From: Ewingella americana
GTDB taxonomy: Bacteria > Pseudomonadota > Gammaproteobacteria > Enterobacterales > Enterobacteriaceae
NCBI RefSeq assembly: GCF_006438725.1
Contig: NZ_RCZD01000002.1
Coordinates: forward strand, 249,294-313,293
Direction: 5' to 3'
DNA: 64,000 nucleotides
Position numbers and translations under genes: made by a program. Of the stretch, positions 17,361-26,973 are shown piece after piece (the stretch's first letter is position 1; every line of letters starts with the position of its first letter). The notes under the pieces were generated by a model. The model did no database searches and had not been told where the DNA came from. It saw only the letters and a list, made by a program, of their open reading frames with translations.

Positions 17361-18606
17361 GCGGTTGTCAGTCGTGTGAACACAGTGACCTTGATGCAGT
17401 GATTTGTAAGGCTAAAGCCCCCCTTGTTATGACCTCAGACAGGTTTTGTTAAATGAATCGTATTTAGATAAAAGCCCCATCAATATCTTGCTCAGACTAT
17501 TTGTACATTCTCTGGCATGCCTGCACGCTTCATGTTGTTTCAATCATGAAACATCACAAAAATACCCTGGCTTGAACAATCGGAATATGCGCTCCAATAG
17601 GGATTAGGTAACAACGCCTTGAATCTCTGCCTTGCAACAATTCGTCAAGACAGTTGCTTGCAGGTGAAGCGACCCGGCTACAGTGCGGGCAAGGGGTGCC
17701 CATAGACTCCTCTTATGCTCAAAATATAGGTCAGATTTGTCTACAGGCTCGGGGGCACCCCACTCCGCCATGTTCTGCAACATCAACTATTTCAGCAAAA
17801 GGCTACCATTGAAGCCCATAAGAGGGTGCTCAGATCCTCATTTCGCTCAAAATTTCAATTTAGTCAAAAATGCTTTAAGGACAATAACTTAATCCCTAAA
17901 CAGGTCGTTTTTAATTAAAAATGATCTTGGGGGTTTATGGATGAAAAACTCCCGTGCAATTTAATTACGGCCTTGAAATAAAAGCATAATTATGACAATC
18001 AGGAATTATCTTAGAAAATCATTGGTAAATGTAATGACTTAATTGAAATTCACGGATGAATTAAAAATGCCAATAATTTTAATTTTGTAAACAAATTTTC
18101 TGAAAAGCACCTATTGAAACCGTTTCCTTGTAAATTTTCTGAAAAATTAAAGCTAAATTCTTTACAAAAACAACCAAAAAAAACAGCCTAAGGCAAATAT
18201 ACGACATAAATAACTGCCTGAGAAAACGTTTGGAATGAGAAACATTCAAGATAAGAAAACGCCTAGATTTGGCTGGCCATTATAGAGAAAGCGATACACT
18301 CCTCACACTTTTACTAATAATTAAGAATATTAGTAGGATTTCGCCTAGTAGCAAGTGTGATTATAACGATAAGAAAGTGTAAATCGATCGGCAAAACCTA
18401 TTGTTTGATGTGATAGTGAGTGAGATAAACGATTGGAAGAGTTTCCAGTGCGGATTATTCTAGATACAGAAACTGAAGAGGATTAAATATGAAATGAGCA
18501 TTATTAAAGTTTTATTTTTATATCGTTCTGAAAGAGCTCTACTCTTCCCGCTCTCTTCGAGAAGTTTCTGAGCGTTTTAAACCCATGCTATTAGGTAGGC
18601 GGAAAA
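17361..18606. other. Long AT-rich non-coding region before the EPS regulators
   Basis: About 1.2 kb without a convincing gene. The 60-codon minus-strand frame at 17604-17786 has no recognisable family or ribosome-binding site. It holds a 14-bp direct repeat AAATTTTCTGAAAA at 18093-18106 and 18132-18145. It also holds nested inverted repeats, TCACACTT (18303-18310)/AAGTGTGA (18353-18360) around TACTAATA (18312-18319)/TATTAGTA (18328-18335), and a candidate RcsAB box. The composition (A+T high, no ORFs) is that of a long regulatory region like those in front of RcsA-type regulators. Confidence 0.6.
18322..18335. promoter_or_regulatory. Candidate RcsAB box
   Basis: TAAGAATATTAGTA matches the RcsAB consensus TAAGAATATTCCTA (from memory) at 12 of 14 positions. 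It lies about 270 bp before a LuxR-type regulator gene and within nested inverted repeats. If real, the Rcs phosphorelay controls the regulator pair upstream of the EPS operon. Confidence 0.5.
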
Positions 18607-19215
18607 ATGCCTCGGTTAATAATCTGGAGTGAATGCCAGTTTACTAAACTTGCGTTAAAGGAAATAGTATCTAAGAAACTACCCTACTTTACTGAAGTCA
18701 TTTTCCATGACTCTGATGATAAGGTGAAATTGTATACAAGAGATTATCTGATTATTGACCCATCTGGCGACGGTTTTCACAAGTGCTACGGGTTATTAAA
18801 TGAGAACATCAGCATATTAGATTCAGAGAGAGTACTTCTATTTTCTTCTGAGGTAGATATGTATATGTTAGAGCTTCTTCTTAAGAAAGAATTCAAGTTC
18901 CTTAAAAAGAAAAGGGAATTTTCTGAGATAGTCAATGCAATACAACAATTCATACAACTTCAAAATATAATGAATAGCGAGGTTTTTCTTAGTTACAAAA
19001 TCACAAGAATGGAAGAGAAAATTTTAGTTATGATGATGTTGGGTCTTTCAGTAAAGAGCATTTCCAACATATTAAAACTAAGTGTGAAGACCATCAGTGT
19101 ACATAAATGTAATTCCCTAAGAAAGATAGGCGTAGACGCCAGAAGAAGTTCAGCCTTGTTCTTTTTGCATAAACATGCTGTGGGAAACAGAGTTATTTTA
19201 CAAAAATCAATATAG
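18607..19215 (+). CDS. LuxR-type transcriptional regulator with pseudo-receiver domain (RcsA/RcsV-like)
   Basis: A 202-residue DNA-binding regulator. The LuxR/FixJ helix-turn-helix is at about residues 132-177 (ITRMEEKILVMMMLGLSVKS...). The N-terminal domain is receiver-sized, with a possible Asp at 51 (LIIDPSG), but lacks the usual acidic pair near the N terminus. Like RcsA it therefore probably does not accept phosphate normally. AGGCGG precedes the start. It is followed by an EAL-like gene and then the EPS operon, so I infer that it controls capsule or EPS and motility. It is not identical to any single named protein I can place. Confidence 0.8.
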   Translation: MPRLIIWSECQFTKLALKEIVSKKLPYFTEVIFHDSDDKVKLYTRDYLIIDPSGDGFHKCYGLLNENISILDSERVLLFSSEVDMYMLELLLKKEFKFLKKKREFSEIVNAIQQFIQLQNIMNSEVFLSYKITRMEEKILVMMMLGLSVKSISNILKLSVKTISVHKCNSLRKIGVDARRSSALFFLHKHAVGNRVILQKSI

Positions 19216-19276
19216 CAGGCACGTATTGCTGGTTTTTGAATGCGTATGTTTAAATTTTTTATCCATGGGGTAAGGG

Positions 19277-19963
19277 ATGCGATCGGTTAAAAGAAGTAAT
19301 TCCGGGTATACCTTTGAACCCATAGTCACAGTATCAGGTGGAATGTTAGGCTTTGAATTGGTCAAGAAAATAGAAAAACACGAACACCATTTTGATACTG
19401 AAGGGCATAATAATTTTTTATCTGTAGAAGATGGCATAAAGGCATTCTTTGACCAGGTCACTATCGCCTGTGTTAATGAAGATGTATTTATTAATAATGC
19501 TTTTCTGTTATCCATTACTATCGACTATGAGATTGCACTTCATATCATTAGTAACACAGCGCTGCGAAAGATATTACAACAGCATAGTTACATAAGACTC
19601 ACGTTGAATGAGCATTTCAATGAGTTTGAAATTGGGGAGGAACGCGCGGTGCTTCATGCCCTGACAACGTACTGCACCTTATGGCTAGACCGATTTGGGG
19701 AAGGGAGCACCAGTCTTTCTCTTGTCATGAATGAAAAGTTTGAATATATAAAAATAAGTAAGAGTTTTTTTTGGCAACACCAAGGAACCTTATCATTCCG
19801 CAAAATCATTGAACACTTAAAACCCTACTGTAATGGCATTATCATTTGTGGCGTCGAGCACTATAGCCACATCGAGTATTTAAAGGGTAGCGATATTCAG
19901 GCTATGCAAGGAATATTATGGTCATCTTACAACCAGGAAAAACTAACTCAATATTTTTTCTGA
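19277..19963 (+). CDS. Degenerate EAL-domain protein, YdiV/RflP-like
   Basis: A 228-residue single-domain EAL protein whose catalytic motifs are lost. EAL is replaced by ELV (27-29), DDFGTG by LDRFGEG (137-143) and KIDxxF by KISKSFF (159-165); MQGILW (210-215) remains. The pattern follows YdiV (STM1344), including TLNEHF-NEFEIGEE, the G-GNST-like GEGSTS and NGIIICGVEH. YdiV does not degrade c-di-GMP; it binds FlhD and blocks the flagellar master regulator. A similar protein-binding role is inferred here. It is preceded by a LuxR regulator and followed by a terminator and the EPS leader. Confidence 0.82.
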   Translation: MRSVKRSNSGYTFEPIVTVSGGMLGFELVKKIEKHEHHFDTEGHNNFLSVEDGIKAFFDQVTIACVNEDVFINNAFLLSITIDYEIALHIISNTALRKILQQHSYIRLTLNEHFNEFEIGEERAVLHALTTYCTLWLDRFGEGSTSLSLVMNEKFEYIKISKSFFWQHQGTLSFRKIIEHLKPYCNGIIICGVEHYSHIEYLKGSDIQAMQGILWSSYNQEKLTQYFF

Positions 19964-20017
19964 CTTATTAAATGACAGAATAAATACTTCCATGCCTTCA
20001 TGAAAATAAAAAAATAA

Positions 20018-20047
20018 TCTCCAGAGTATTATGGAGAGGTCTTTTTA
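20018..20047 (+). terminator. Rho-independent terminator after the EAL-like gene
   Basis: Stem TCTCCA (20018-20023) / TGGAGA (20032-20037) followed by GGTCTTTTTATT. It separates the regulator genes from the EPS operon. Confidence 0.7.
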
Positions 20048-20075
20048 TTGCTCTGACTATTAGATTATTATTTTG

Positions 20076-20112
20076 GCAAATTGGTAGCCGTAAACCAGGG
20101 GCGGTAGCGTAG
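20076..20112 (+). promoter_or_regulatory. JUMPstart leader with ops element (RfaH recruitment)
   Basis: TTGGTAGCCGTAAA followed by CCAGGGGCGGTAGCGT matches the 39-bp JUMPstart consensus, and the ops core GGCGGTAGCGT is intact (20100-20110). In enterobacterial polysaccharide operons the ops element pauses RNA polymerase and loads RfaH, allowing transcription of very long operons. It lies about 200 nt upstream of the first EPS gene, where such leaders are normally found. Confidence 0.93.
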
Positions 20113-20309
20113 CTAAAATAGCTGAAGCCATAAGGAAAGTGATTGCAGTCAGTTCTCCTATTATGGTGCGAAGCATATAGGTAATGAATTTGTTAATTAT
20201 TAAAAAAAACATGCTGACACCGTTTTTCACAGCATCTTATTAACCTTAATAAAAATCACCTTCTTTAGCTTTACGAAGGTTGGTTATTATTGTTAATTGT
20301 GAAGGGCAT

Positions 20310-21740
20310 ATGAAATTTCTTACCAGAAACATTTTCGCCAGTCTATTACTCGCTTTATCTGACTTTCTGAGCTTCACAATCTCGCTGTATCTGGCAAAAG
20401 GGATACTCAGTAATGTAATGACTAATTTTGAACAACGTATTCCCTATGCTCAAACGTCAGGCTGGATCGCATTGCATGGGCTATTAGCCTTCTGTTGCAT
20501 CGCTTGGTTCCATCTGCGACTGAGGCACTATTACTACCGTAAAACTTTTTGGTTTGAGCTAAAGGAAATACTTCGCACATTGCTGATCTTTGCACTAATC
20601 GAAATAGCTGTCATTGCCTTCGCAAAATGGTATTTCTCACGCTATCTCTGGGTGCTTACGTGGATATTGGTTTTGATTTTGGTGCCTCTGGCCAGAATGC
20701 TGACTAAGCAAGCGCTTCATACGTTTGGGCTTTGGCAACGTGACGCCATCATCATTGGCAGCGGCAACAATGCAAGAGGGGCTTACAGCGCAATCAAAGG
20801 CGACAGAAACCTGGGGTTACGAGTCACTCAATTTATTTCAAGTGAAGAGGATGACCAACCTGGTGATACGATTGAAGGTATTCATATTATGCCTTCTGAC
20901 GAAAACTGGGTAAGGACTCGTGTACATAAAAAGACCCAATTTATTGTTGCCGTAGAGTCACATCAGAGCGAGATCCGCAATGCCTGGCTGCGGGTGTTTA
21001 TGATAAACGGCTACAGTTCAGTTTCCGTCATCCCGACCTTACGCGGTATGCCGCTGGATAGCACCGATATGTCTTTCATTTTCAGCAAGGAAGTGATGAT
21101 TTTTCGCGTACATCAAAATCTGACGAAATGGACTTCTCGTGTCACAAAACGACTGTTTGATATTGCGGCTTCTCTGGCAATTATCATCCTCTTGTCGCCT
21201 CTGCTGATCTACATTACTCGCAAAGTGCGCAAGGATGGCGGCAACGCCATTTATGGTCATGAGCGCGTTGGTCAGACAGGTAAGCCCTTCAAGTGCCTTA
21301 AATTCCGCTCAATGGTGGTGAATTCTAAAGAAGTTTTAGAGACGTTATTAGCAAACGATGCAGAAGCACGGGCGGAATGGGACGATACGTTCAAGCTTAA
21401 AAATGATCCACGTATCACCCCTATTGGCTATTTGCTACGCAAAACCAGTCTGGATGAATTACCACAATTATTTAACGTACTTAAAGGTGAAATGAGCCTG
21501 GTAGGACCTCGGCCAATTATAGCGGCGGAACTTGAGCGTTATTATGATGAGGTTGAGTATTACCTACTGAGCAAACCTGGAATGACTGGGCTGTGGCAAG
21601 TGAGTGGCCGCAGTGAAGTTGATTATTCCACGCGAGTATATCTCGATGCCTGGTATGTCAAAAATTGGTCTATGTGGAATGACATTGCGATTTTATTCAA
21701 GACCGTAAGCGTAGTACTTAAAAAGGAGGGGGCATATTAA
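20310..21740 (+). CDS. wbaP: Undecaprenyl-phosphate hexose-1-phosphate transferase (WbaP/AmsG type)
   Basis: The priming enzyme that starts each EPS repeat by moving hexose-1-phosphate (galactose in WbaP, glucose in some relatives) from UDP-sugar to undecaprenyl phosphate at the inner membrane. ATG 20310 follows GAAGGG; the frame opens at 20280. Four N-terminal membrane segments and a soluble middle domain precede the catalytic PglC-like domain from about residue 270 ([18 protein letters not shown]). That domain carries the conserved [12 protein letters not shown] and [11 protein letters not shown] motifs. The protein has 476 residues. It is first in the EPS operon, as amsG is in the amylovoran cluster. 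Gal or Glc specificity is not resolved. Confidence 0.93.
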   Translation: MKFLTRNIFASLLLALSDFLSFTISLYLAKGILSNVMTNFEQRIPYAQTSGWIALHGLLAFCCIAWFHLRLRHYYYRKTFWFELKEILRTLLIFALIEIAVIAFAKWYFSRYLWVLTWILVLILVPLARMLTKQALHTFGLWQRDAIIIGSGNNARGAYSAIKGDRNLGLRVTQFISSEEDDQPGDTIEGIHIMPSDENWVRTRVHKKTQFIVAVESHQSEIRNAWLRVFMINGYSSVSVIPTLRGMPLDSTDMSFIFSKEVMIFRVHQNLTKWTSRVTKRLFDIAASLAIIILLSPLLIYITRKVRKDGGNAIYGHERVGQTGKPFKCLKFRSMVVNSKEVLETLLANDAEARAEWDDTFKLKNDPRITPIGYLLRKTSLDELPQLFNVLKGEMSLVGPRPIIAAELERYYDEVEYYLLSKPGMTGLWQVSGRSEVDYSTRVYLDAWYVKNWSMWNDIAILFKTVSVVLKKEGAY

Positions 21741-22010
21741 ATACATCTAAATAATAAAATCACTAAATATAAGCTCTTAGCAAGAGCGTTCAAAAAATAC
21801 TCTTCATAATTATAATATCGACTATTTTTATATTTACCATATCGTTAGCATTTGTCTGACATTAATCATCAGAGGCAACAGGGTTTCGGATGAAAATAGT
21901 TAATCATTTTATATCCCCACGCAGAAATGATAGATCGCGACTGCCGGAAAGGAATGCGGAGTGACTCTGGAAGGCAGATATTAAACTCGAGCAGCAGATG
22001 ATGTGAGACA

Positions 22011-23150
22011 ATGAAAAATAGCTTTTTAAAAATTTCCATAATGATATTAGCATCAAGCGTATTAAGCGGTTGCACCGTAATACCAGGGCAAGGTTTAAAT
22101 ACGAAGGATAAGAATATCGTTGAACAACCCGATAGCAATTATAACATTGACAAATTAGTGAATGTTTATCCTTTAACACCCAGACTGGTAGATGGACTGC
22201 GTCCGGATTCAGTAATGGCGCGCCCTAACCCACAATTAGACCAACTGCTTAAAAGTTATGAATATCACATTGGTGTGGGGGATGTTTTGATGGTCACTGT
22301 CTGGGACCATCCTGAGCTGACCACGCCCGCCGGGCAATATCGAAGCGCCAGCGACACGGGTAACTGGGTTAATGCAGACGGCACTATTTTCTATCCCTAT
22401 ATTGGGAAATTAAAGGTTACAGGAAAGACTGTTAGCCAGATCCGTGAAGATATCAGTAGCCGCCTGGCAAAGTATATTGAGAGCCCGCAGGTTGATGTCA
22501 GTATCGCGGCTTTCCGATCTCAGAAAATCTATACCACTGGCGAAGTCTTGAAGTCCGGCCAGCAGCCCATTACAAACATTCCTCTGACTGTGATTGATGC
22601 AATCAATGCGGCGGGCGGATTGGCGCCGGATGCAGACTGGCGCAATGTTGTGCTTAACCATAATGGGAAAGACACACCGATATCGCTTCATGCGCTGATG
22701 CAAAAAGGTGACCTGACTCAGAATCGGTTGCTTTATCCAGGCGATATTTTGTTTGTGCCACGTAATGACGATCTGAAAGTGTTCGTTATGGGCGAAGTCG
22801 GCAAACAAAGCACATTAAAAATGGATCGTAGCGGGATGACGCTTGCAGAAGCCTTGGGTAACTCAGAGGGAATATCGCAGGAGATGGCAGATGCTTCCGG
22901 AATATTCGTTATCCGCCCGCTAAAAGGCAGCAACCAGGGAAAGATCGCCAACATCTATCAGTTAAACGCGAAAGATGCCGCTTCGATGGTAATGAGTACA
23001 GAATTTCAGCTTCAACCCTACGATATCGTGTACGTCACTACTGCGCCAATTGCACGCTGGAATCGCGTTATTTCTCAGATTGTCCCAACCATTACGGGAG
23101 TGCATGACATGATTGAAGCCGGTCGTTTCGTGCGACAGTGGACTCCATAA
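22011..23150 (+). CDS. wza: Outer-membrane polysaccharide export lipoprotein Wza
   Basis: Forms the octameric outer-membrane channel for EPS. The signal peptide ends in a lipobox LSGC with Cys21. The Poly_export domain starts near [20 protein letters not shown] (about 85-104), followed by SLBB repeats, and the C-terminal amphipathic helix is near [14 protein letters not shown]. Its 379 residues match E. coli Wza. Its stop codon overlaps the wzb start (TAATG). A 270-bp AT-rich gap separates it from wbaP. Confidence 0.97.
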   Translation: MKNSFLKISIMILASSVLSGCTVIPGQGLNTKDKNIVEQPDSNYNIDKLVNVYPLTPRLVDGLRPDSVMARPNPQLDQLLKSYEYHIGVGDVLMVTVWDHPELTTPAGQYRSASDTGNWVNADGTIFYPYIGKLKVTGKTVSQIREDISSRLAKYIESPQVDVSIAAFRSQKIYTTGEVLKSGQQPITNIPLTVIDAINAAGGLAPDADWRNVVLNHNGKDTPISLHALMQKGDLTQNRLLYPGDILFVPRNDDLKVFVMGEVGKQSTLKMDRSGMTLAEALGNSEGISQEMADASGIFVIRPLKGSNQGKIANIYQLNAKDAASMVMSTEFQLQPYDIVYVTTAPIARWNRVISQIVPTITGVHDMIEAGRFVRQWTP

Positions 23151-23584
23151 TGTTTGATTCTATTTTGATAGTCTGCACGGGCAATATTTGTCGTTCCCCC
23201 ATCGCGGAAAGATTATTAAGACAGATATTAGTCGGTAAGAAAATTGACTCTGCGGGGGTGGCGGCCTTAGTGGATAACCCTGCGGATCCTTCCGCCATCG
23301 CGGTGGCTTTAAAACATAATATGCAGATTGATAACCATCATGCTATCCAGTTTACATCAGCATTAGGTCGACAGTATGACCTCATTCTGGTGATGGAAAA
23401 ATATCACCAGGAGCAAATTAGCCGTACCTCTCCGGAAGCGCGCGGCAAAACCATGCTACTGGGGCATTGGTTAGGAGGGCGAGAAATTCCCGATCCTTAC
23501 CGAAAAAGCCAAGAGGCTTTTGAATCTGTTTACCGGTTAATTGATCAGGCCTGTCAGTCCTGGTCACAGAAGCTGAACGGATAA
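23150..23584 (+). CDS. wzb: Low-molecular-weight protein tyrosine phosphatase Wzb
   Basis: A cytoplasmic phosphatase that removes phosphate from the Wzc tyrosine cluster. The active-site loop is VCTGNICRSP with Cys9 and Arg15 when translation starts at ATG 23150, and the general acid lies in IPDPYRKS near the C terminus. Its 144 residues are normal. It starts inside the wza stop codon and is 21 bp upstream of wzc, so all three are coupled. Confidence 0.97.
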   Translation: MFDSILIVCTGNICRSPIAERLLRQILVGKKIDSAGVAALVDNPADPSAIAVALKHNMQIDNHHAIQFTSALGRQYDLILVMEKYHQEQISRTSPEARGKTMLLGHWLGGREIPDPYRKSQEAFESVYRLIDQACQSWSQKLNG

Positions 23585-23605
23585 ATCCATCAGGGAAACC
23601 AGCCC

Positions 23606-25786
23606 ATGTCACCAGTAATATCTAAAACACCAGCTACACCAGATTCAGATGAATTAGACCTAGGCCGTTTGATTGGTGAGCTTATTGACCACCGAAAACT
23701 CATTATCAGTATTACGGTTTTATTCACCGCATTAGCCATCATATATGCACTGTTTGCGACGCCGATTTACCAGGCTGATGTCTTAATTCAGGTAGAGCAG
23801 AAACAAGGCAATGCTATTTTAAATAGTCTGAGTCAGGTTCTTCCTGATGCTCAACCCCAGTCTGCACCGGAGATTGCACTATTACAGTCGCGTATGATTT
23901 TGGGAAAAACAGTGGATGACCTGAATCTTCAGGCCGTGGTAAAGCAGAAATATTTCCCATTATTTGGTAGAGGATGGGCAAGGCTTACGGGAGAAGTCCC
24001 CGGCAATATCTCTGTTAACCATTTATATTTACCTCGTGGCGCTAGCGATATTCCCAAGATAACCCTGAAAGTTATTGATAAAAATCATTATCTCATCGAG
24101 GGGGATGATTATGAGATTAACGGTACTGTCGGAGAGTTACTTAATGAAAAAGGGATCTCTTTATTGGTGAATAATATTCAGGCGCCGGCAGGGACTCGCT
24201 ATACAATCTACTATTTAAGTAAATTAAGAGCCATCAACGATTTGCGGGATATATTCAATGTAGCTGATCAGGGTAAAGATACCGGGATTCTAAATCTGTC
24301 ATTAAATGGTGATAATCCGGAACATATTTCGTCGGCATTGGACAGTATTAGCAAAAATTATCTGGACCAAAACATTGCTCGTCAGGCTGCCCAAGATGCC
24401 AAAAGTCTGGATTTTCTTGACCAACAACTGCCGCAGGTGCGTACCGATCTCAACAAGTCAGAAGATGAGCTGAATGCCTACCGTCGTCAGAAAGACTCGG
24501 TAGACCTGTCGCTTGAGGCTAAATCAGTTCTTGATCAGATCGTGAATGTTGAAAGCCAGCTTAACGAATTGACATTCCGTGAGGCAGAAATCTCACAGCT
24601 CTACACCAAAGACCATCCGACGTATAAAGCACTGTTAGAAAAACGCCAAACCTTACTGAAAGAAAGAGACCGGCTCGACAAAAGTGTTTCTGCGATGCCC
24701 GCGACACAGCAAGAAGTTGCCAGACTAAGCAGAGATGCTGAGTCTAATCGCGCCATTTATATGCAGTTGCTCAATCGTCAGCAGGAGTTAAACATTGCCA
24801 AATCAAGTGCGATTGGTAATGTGCGGATCATAGACACGGCCGTCACTGAACCTAAAGCAGTTAAACCCAAAAAAGTGCTGATTGTATTAATTGGCCTCAT
24901 TCTTGGCGCGATTTTTTCTGTCGGTCTGGTGCTGGCGCGGGTATTTTTACACAGAGGGATTAATTCTCCAGAGCAACTGGAAGAACAAGGAATAAATGTC
25001 TACGCAAGCATTCCATTATCAGAATGGCTAATAAAAAAAGACAAGTCAGGGAAAATAAGATCAACTAAGATAAAAAGAAAAGAACATGAACAAAATTTTC
25101 TTGCGGTCGATAATCCTGCTGATCTGGCCATTGAGGCTATAAGAAGCCTGCGGACAAGCCTGCATTTTGCGATGATGGAAGCCAAGAATAATGTACTTAT
25201 GATTTCTGGCCCAAGCCAGAATGCCGGTAAAACGTTTATTAGCAGTAATTTGGCCGCTGTTATTTCACAAGCAAATAAAAAAGTTCTTTTTATCGATGCG
25301 GATATGCGGAAAGGACATGCACATAAATTATTTAAAACGAACTTAGATAATGGATTGTCAAGCATTTTATCTGGTAAGACAGCGCATGAATCTGCCATAA
25401 AAAATATACCCTCGATTGGGGTAGATTTTATTTCTCGTGGTGAAATACCCCTTAACCCGGCTGAGTTACTTATGCATGAACGTTTCGGCATGCTAATAAA
25501 CTGGGCATCACAGAATTATGACCTCGTTATTGTAGATACACCGCCTATCCTGGCGGTAACGGATGCGGCAATCATTGGGCGTTATGTGGGAACCACCTTA
25601 CTTGTGACACGTTTCGAGATGAACACCGTCAAAGAAGTTGCGGTAAGCATCAAACGTTTCGAGCAAAGCGGAGTTCCGATAAAAGGTTGCATTCTTAATA
25701 GTGTTGTCAAAAAGGCAAGCAGCTATTATGGCTATGGCTACACAAATTATGTATACGCATATTCAGATGATAAAAATAAGCATTAA
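23606..25786 (+). CDS. wzc: Tyrosine autokinase / polysaccharide co-polymerase Wzc
   Basis: An inner-membrane 726-residue BY-kinase that controls chain length and works with Wza. Two membrane segments (about 31-52 and 424-445) flank a periplasmic Wzz-like domain with coiled coils. The cytoplasmic kinase domain has Walker A GPSQNAGKT (535-543), Walker A' FIDADMRKG and Walker B VIVDTPP. The C terminus carries a tyrosine cluster (SSYYGYGYTNYVYAYS) that is the substrate of autophosphorylation and of Wzb. Together with wza and wzb it defines a Wzy-dependent group 1-like system. Confidence 0.97.
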   Translation: MSPVISKTPATPDSDELDLGRLIGELIDHRKLIISITVLFTALAIIYALFATPIYQADVLIQVEQKQGNAILNSLSQVLPDAQPQSAPEIALLQSRMILGKTVDDLNLQAVVKQKYFPLFGRGWARLTGEVPGNISVNHLYLPRGASDIPKITLKVIDKNHYLIEGDDYEINGTVGELLNEKGISLLVNNIQAPAGTRYTIYYLSKLRAINDLRDIFNVADQGKDTGILNLSLNGDNPEHISSALDSISKNYLDQNIARQAAQDAKSLDFLDQQLPQVRTDLNKSEDELNAYRRQKDSVDLSLEAKSVLDQIVNVESQLNELTFREAEISQLYTKDHPTYKALLEKRQTLLKERDRLDKSVSAMPATQQEVARLSRDAESNRAIYMQLLNRQQELNIAKSSAIGNVRIIDTAVTEPKAVKPKKVLIVLIGLILGAIFSVGLVLARVFLHRGINSPEQLEEQGINVYASIPLSEWLIKKDKSGKIRSTKIKRKEHEQNFLAVDNPADLAIEAIRSLRTSLHFAMMEAKNNVLMISGPSQNAGKTFISSNLAAVISQANKKVLFIDADMRKGHAHKLFKTNLDNGLSSILSGKTAHESAIKNIPSIGVDFISRGEIPLNPAELLMHERFGMLINWASQNYDLVIVDTPPILAVTDAAIIGRYVGTTLLVTRFEMNTVKEVAVSIKRFEQSGVPIKGCILNSVVKKASSYYGYGYTNYVYAYSDDKNKH

Positions 25787-26027
25787 CTTAAATGATTAAT
25801 CTTATATTTTTTCATCCTGAGCATTTAGCATAGTAATTTTATCTTATCCATTTTTATCAAAAAATGTGTTCGGGAGCATTTTCACTCACGCTTCGATGAG
25901 CTAAATGAAAAGTTGCCATAGTCTTCATTGAAAATGTGCACCCTACTGGTTGGAGGCATCATTCTTTATTTATTAGTCGCATGGTAAATTAAATTAAGCA
26001 TACTTAAATAATCATCACGGAGTTAAT

Positions 26028-26933
26028 GTGCGATATTTTATAGCCATCCCAACCTATAATGGCGGTGACGTATGGGAAGAATGCGCCAAAAAAATAATGG
26101 CTTACTCTCCAGAGGGTACACTCATTTATATTATCGATTCAGGTAGTACAGATAAAACGGTTGATATAGCCAATAAATATCACTTTGAAAATACATCAAT
26201 AAAAAATCAGGATTTCAATCACGGAGGAACAAGGAACCTAGCTATTGAAAATAACAAAGGGAAATATGACTATGTTATATTTTTAACGCAAGATGCGATT
26301 CCAAAAATGGGGTTTATTCAAAATATACTTTCTGCATTTGATGACCCTAACGTTGTCTGCGCATATGGCCGGCAACTACCGCATAAGAATGCCAGTAAAA
26401 TTTCACAGCATGCACGATATTTTAACTATCCGGCTAAGGGATATGTAGCTGAACTATCGGATAAAAATAGCAAAGGAATAAAAACAGTATTTATGTCCAA
26501 CTCATTTTCTGCCTATAGGATTGAGGTATTTGAGGCTTTAGGTGGTTTTACATCAGACACAATCCTTTGTGAAGATATGTTTTATACAGCAAAGGCTCTA
26601 TTAGCCGGATATAAAGTTGCTTATGTGCCCAGTGCCATTGTAAGACATTCCCATAACTACAGCCCAATAGAAGAGTTTAAACGTTATTTTGATATTGGTG
26701 TTTTCCATTCTAATGAGCCATGGATTAAGAAAGAGTTTGGTGGTGCCGAGGGCGAAGGGAAAAAATTTGTCCTATCGGAGTTAAAGTATCTCATTGCAAA
26801 TGGCTTTCATCTCATTCCTGCAGCCTTTGTTAATACCGTATGTAAGTTACTTGGTTATAAACTTGGTGGTAAATATAAAAAAATACCTATTACAGTTATA
26901 AAAAAATTAAGCATGCACAAAAGATATTGGTGA
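26028..26933 (+). CDS. GT2 glycosyltransferase, probable rhamnosyltransferase (RfbN/WbbL-like)
   Basis: A 301-residue GT-A family 2 enzyme starting at GTG (CGGAG lies upstream). It begins FIAIPTYNGGDVWEEC, has the DSGSTDKT nucleotide-binding motif and the hallmark FNHGGTRNLA of dTDP-L-rhamnose transferases, then FLTQDAIP in place of the DxD motif and CEDMFYTAKALLAGY at the acceptor end. It lies immediately upstream of rmlBACD, which supplies dTDP-L-rhamnose, so rhamnose transfer to the growing EPS repeat is likely. AT-rich composition compared with wza-wzc fits a variable serotype region. Confidence 0.87.
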   Translation: MRYFIAIPTYNGGDVWEECAKKIMAYSPEGTLIYIIDSGSTDKTVDIANKYHFENTSIKNQDFNHGGTRNLAIENNKGKYDYVIFLTQDAIPKMGFIQNILSAFDDPNVVCAYGRQLPHKNASKISQHARYFNYPAKGYVAELSDKNSKGIKTVFMSNSFSAYRIEVFEALGGFTSDTILCEDMFYTAKALLAGYKVAYVPSAIVRHSHNYSPIEEFKRYFDIGVFHSNEPWIKKEFGGAEGEGKKFVLSELKYLIANGFHLIPAAFVNTVCKLLGYKLGGKYKKIPITVIKKLSMHKRYW

Positions 26934-26973
26934 AGGACTTGCACTCAATAGATTAAATACATAAGGGGTGGTA

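Noticed and set aside
17604-17786. 60-codon minus-strand frame in the gene-free region
   Set aside because: No ribosome-binding site, no similarity I can recognise, and codon use unlike the neighbours.
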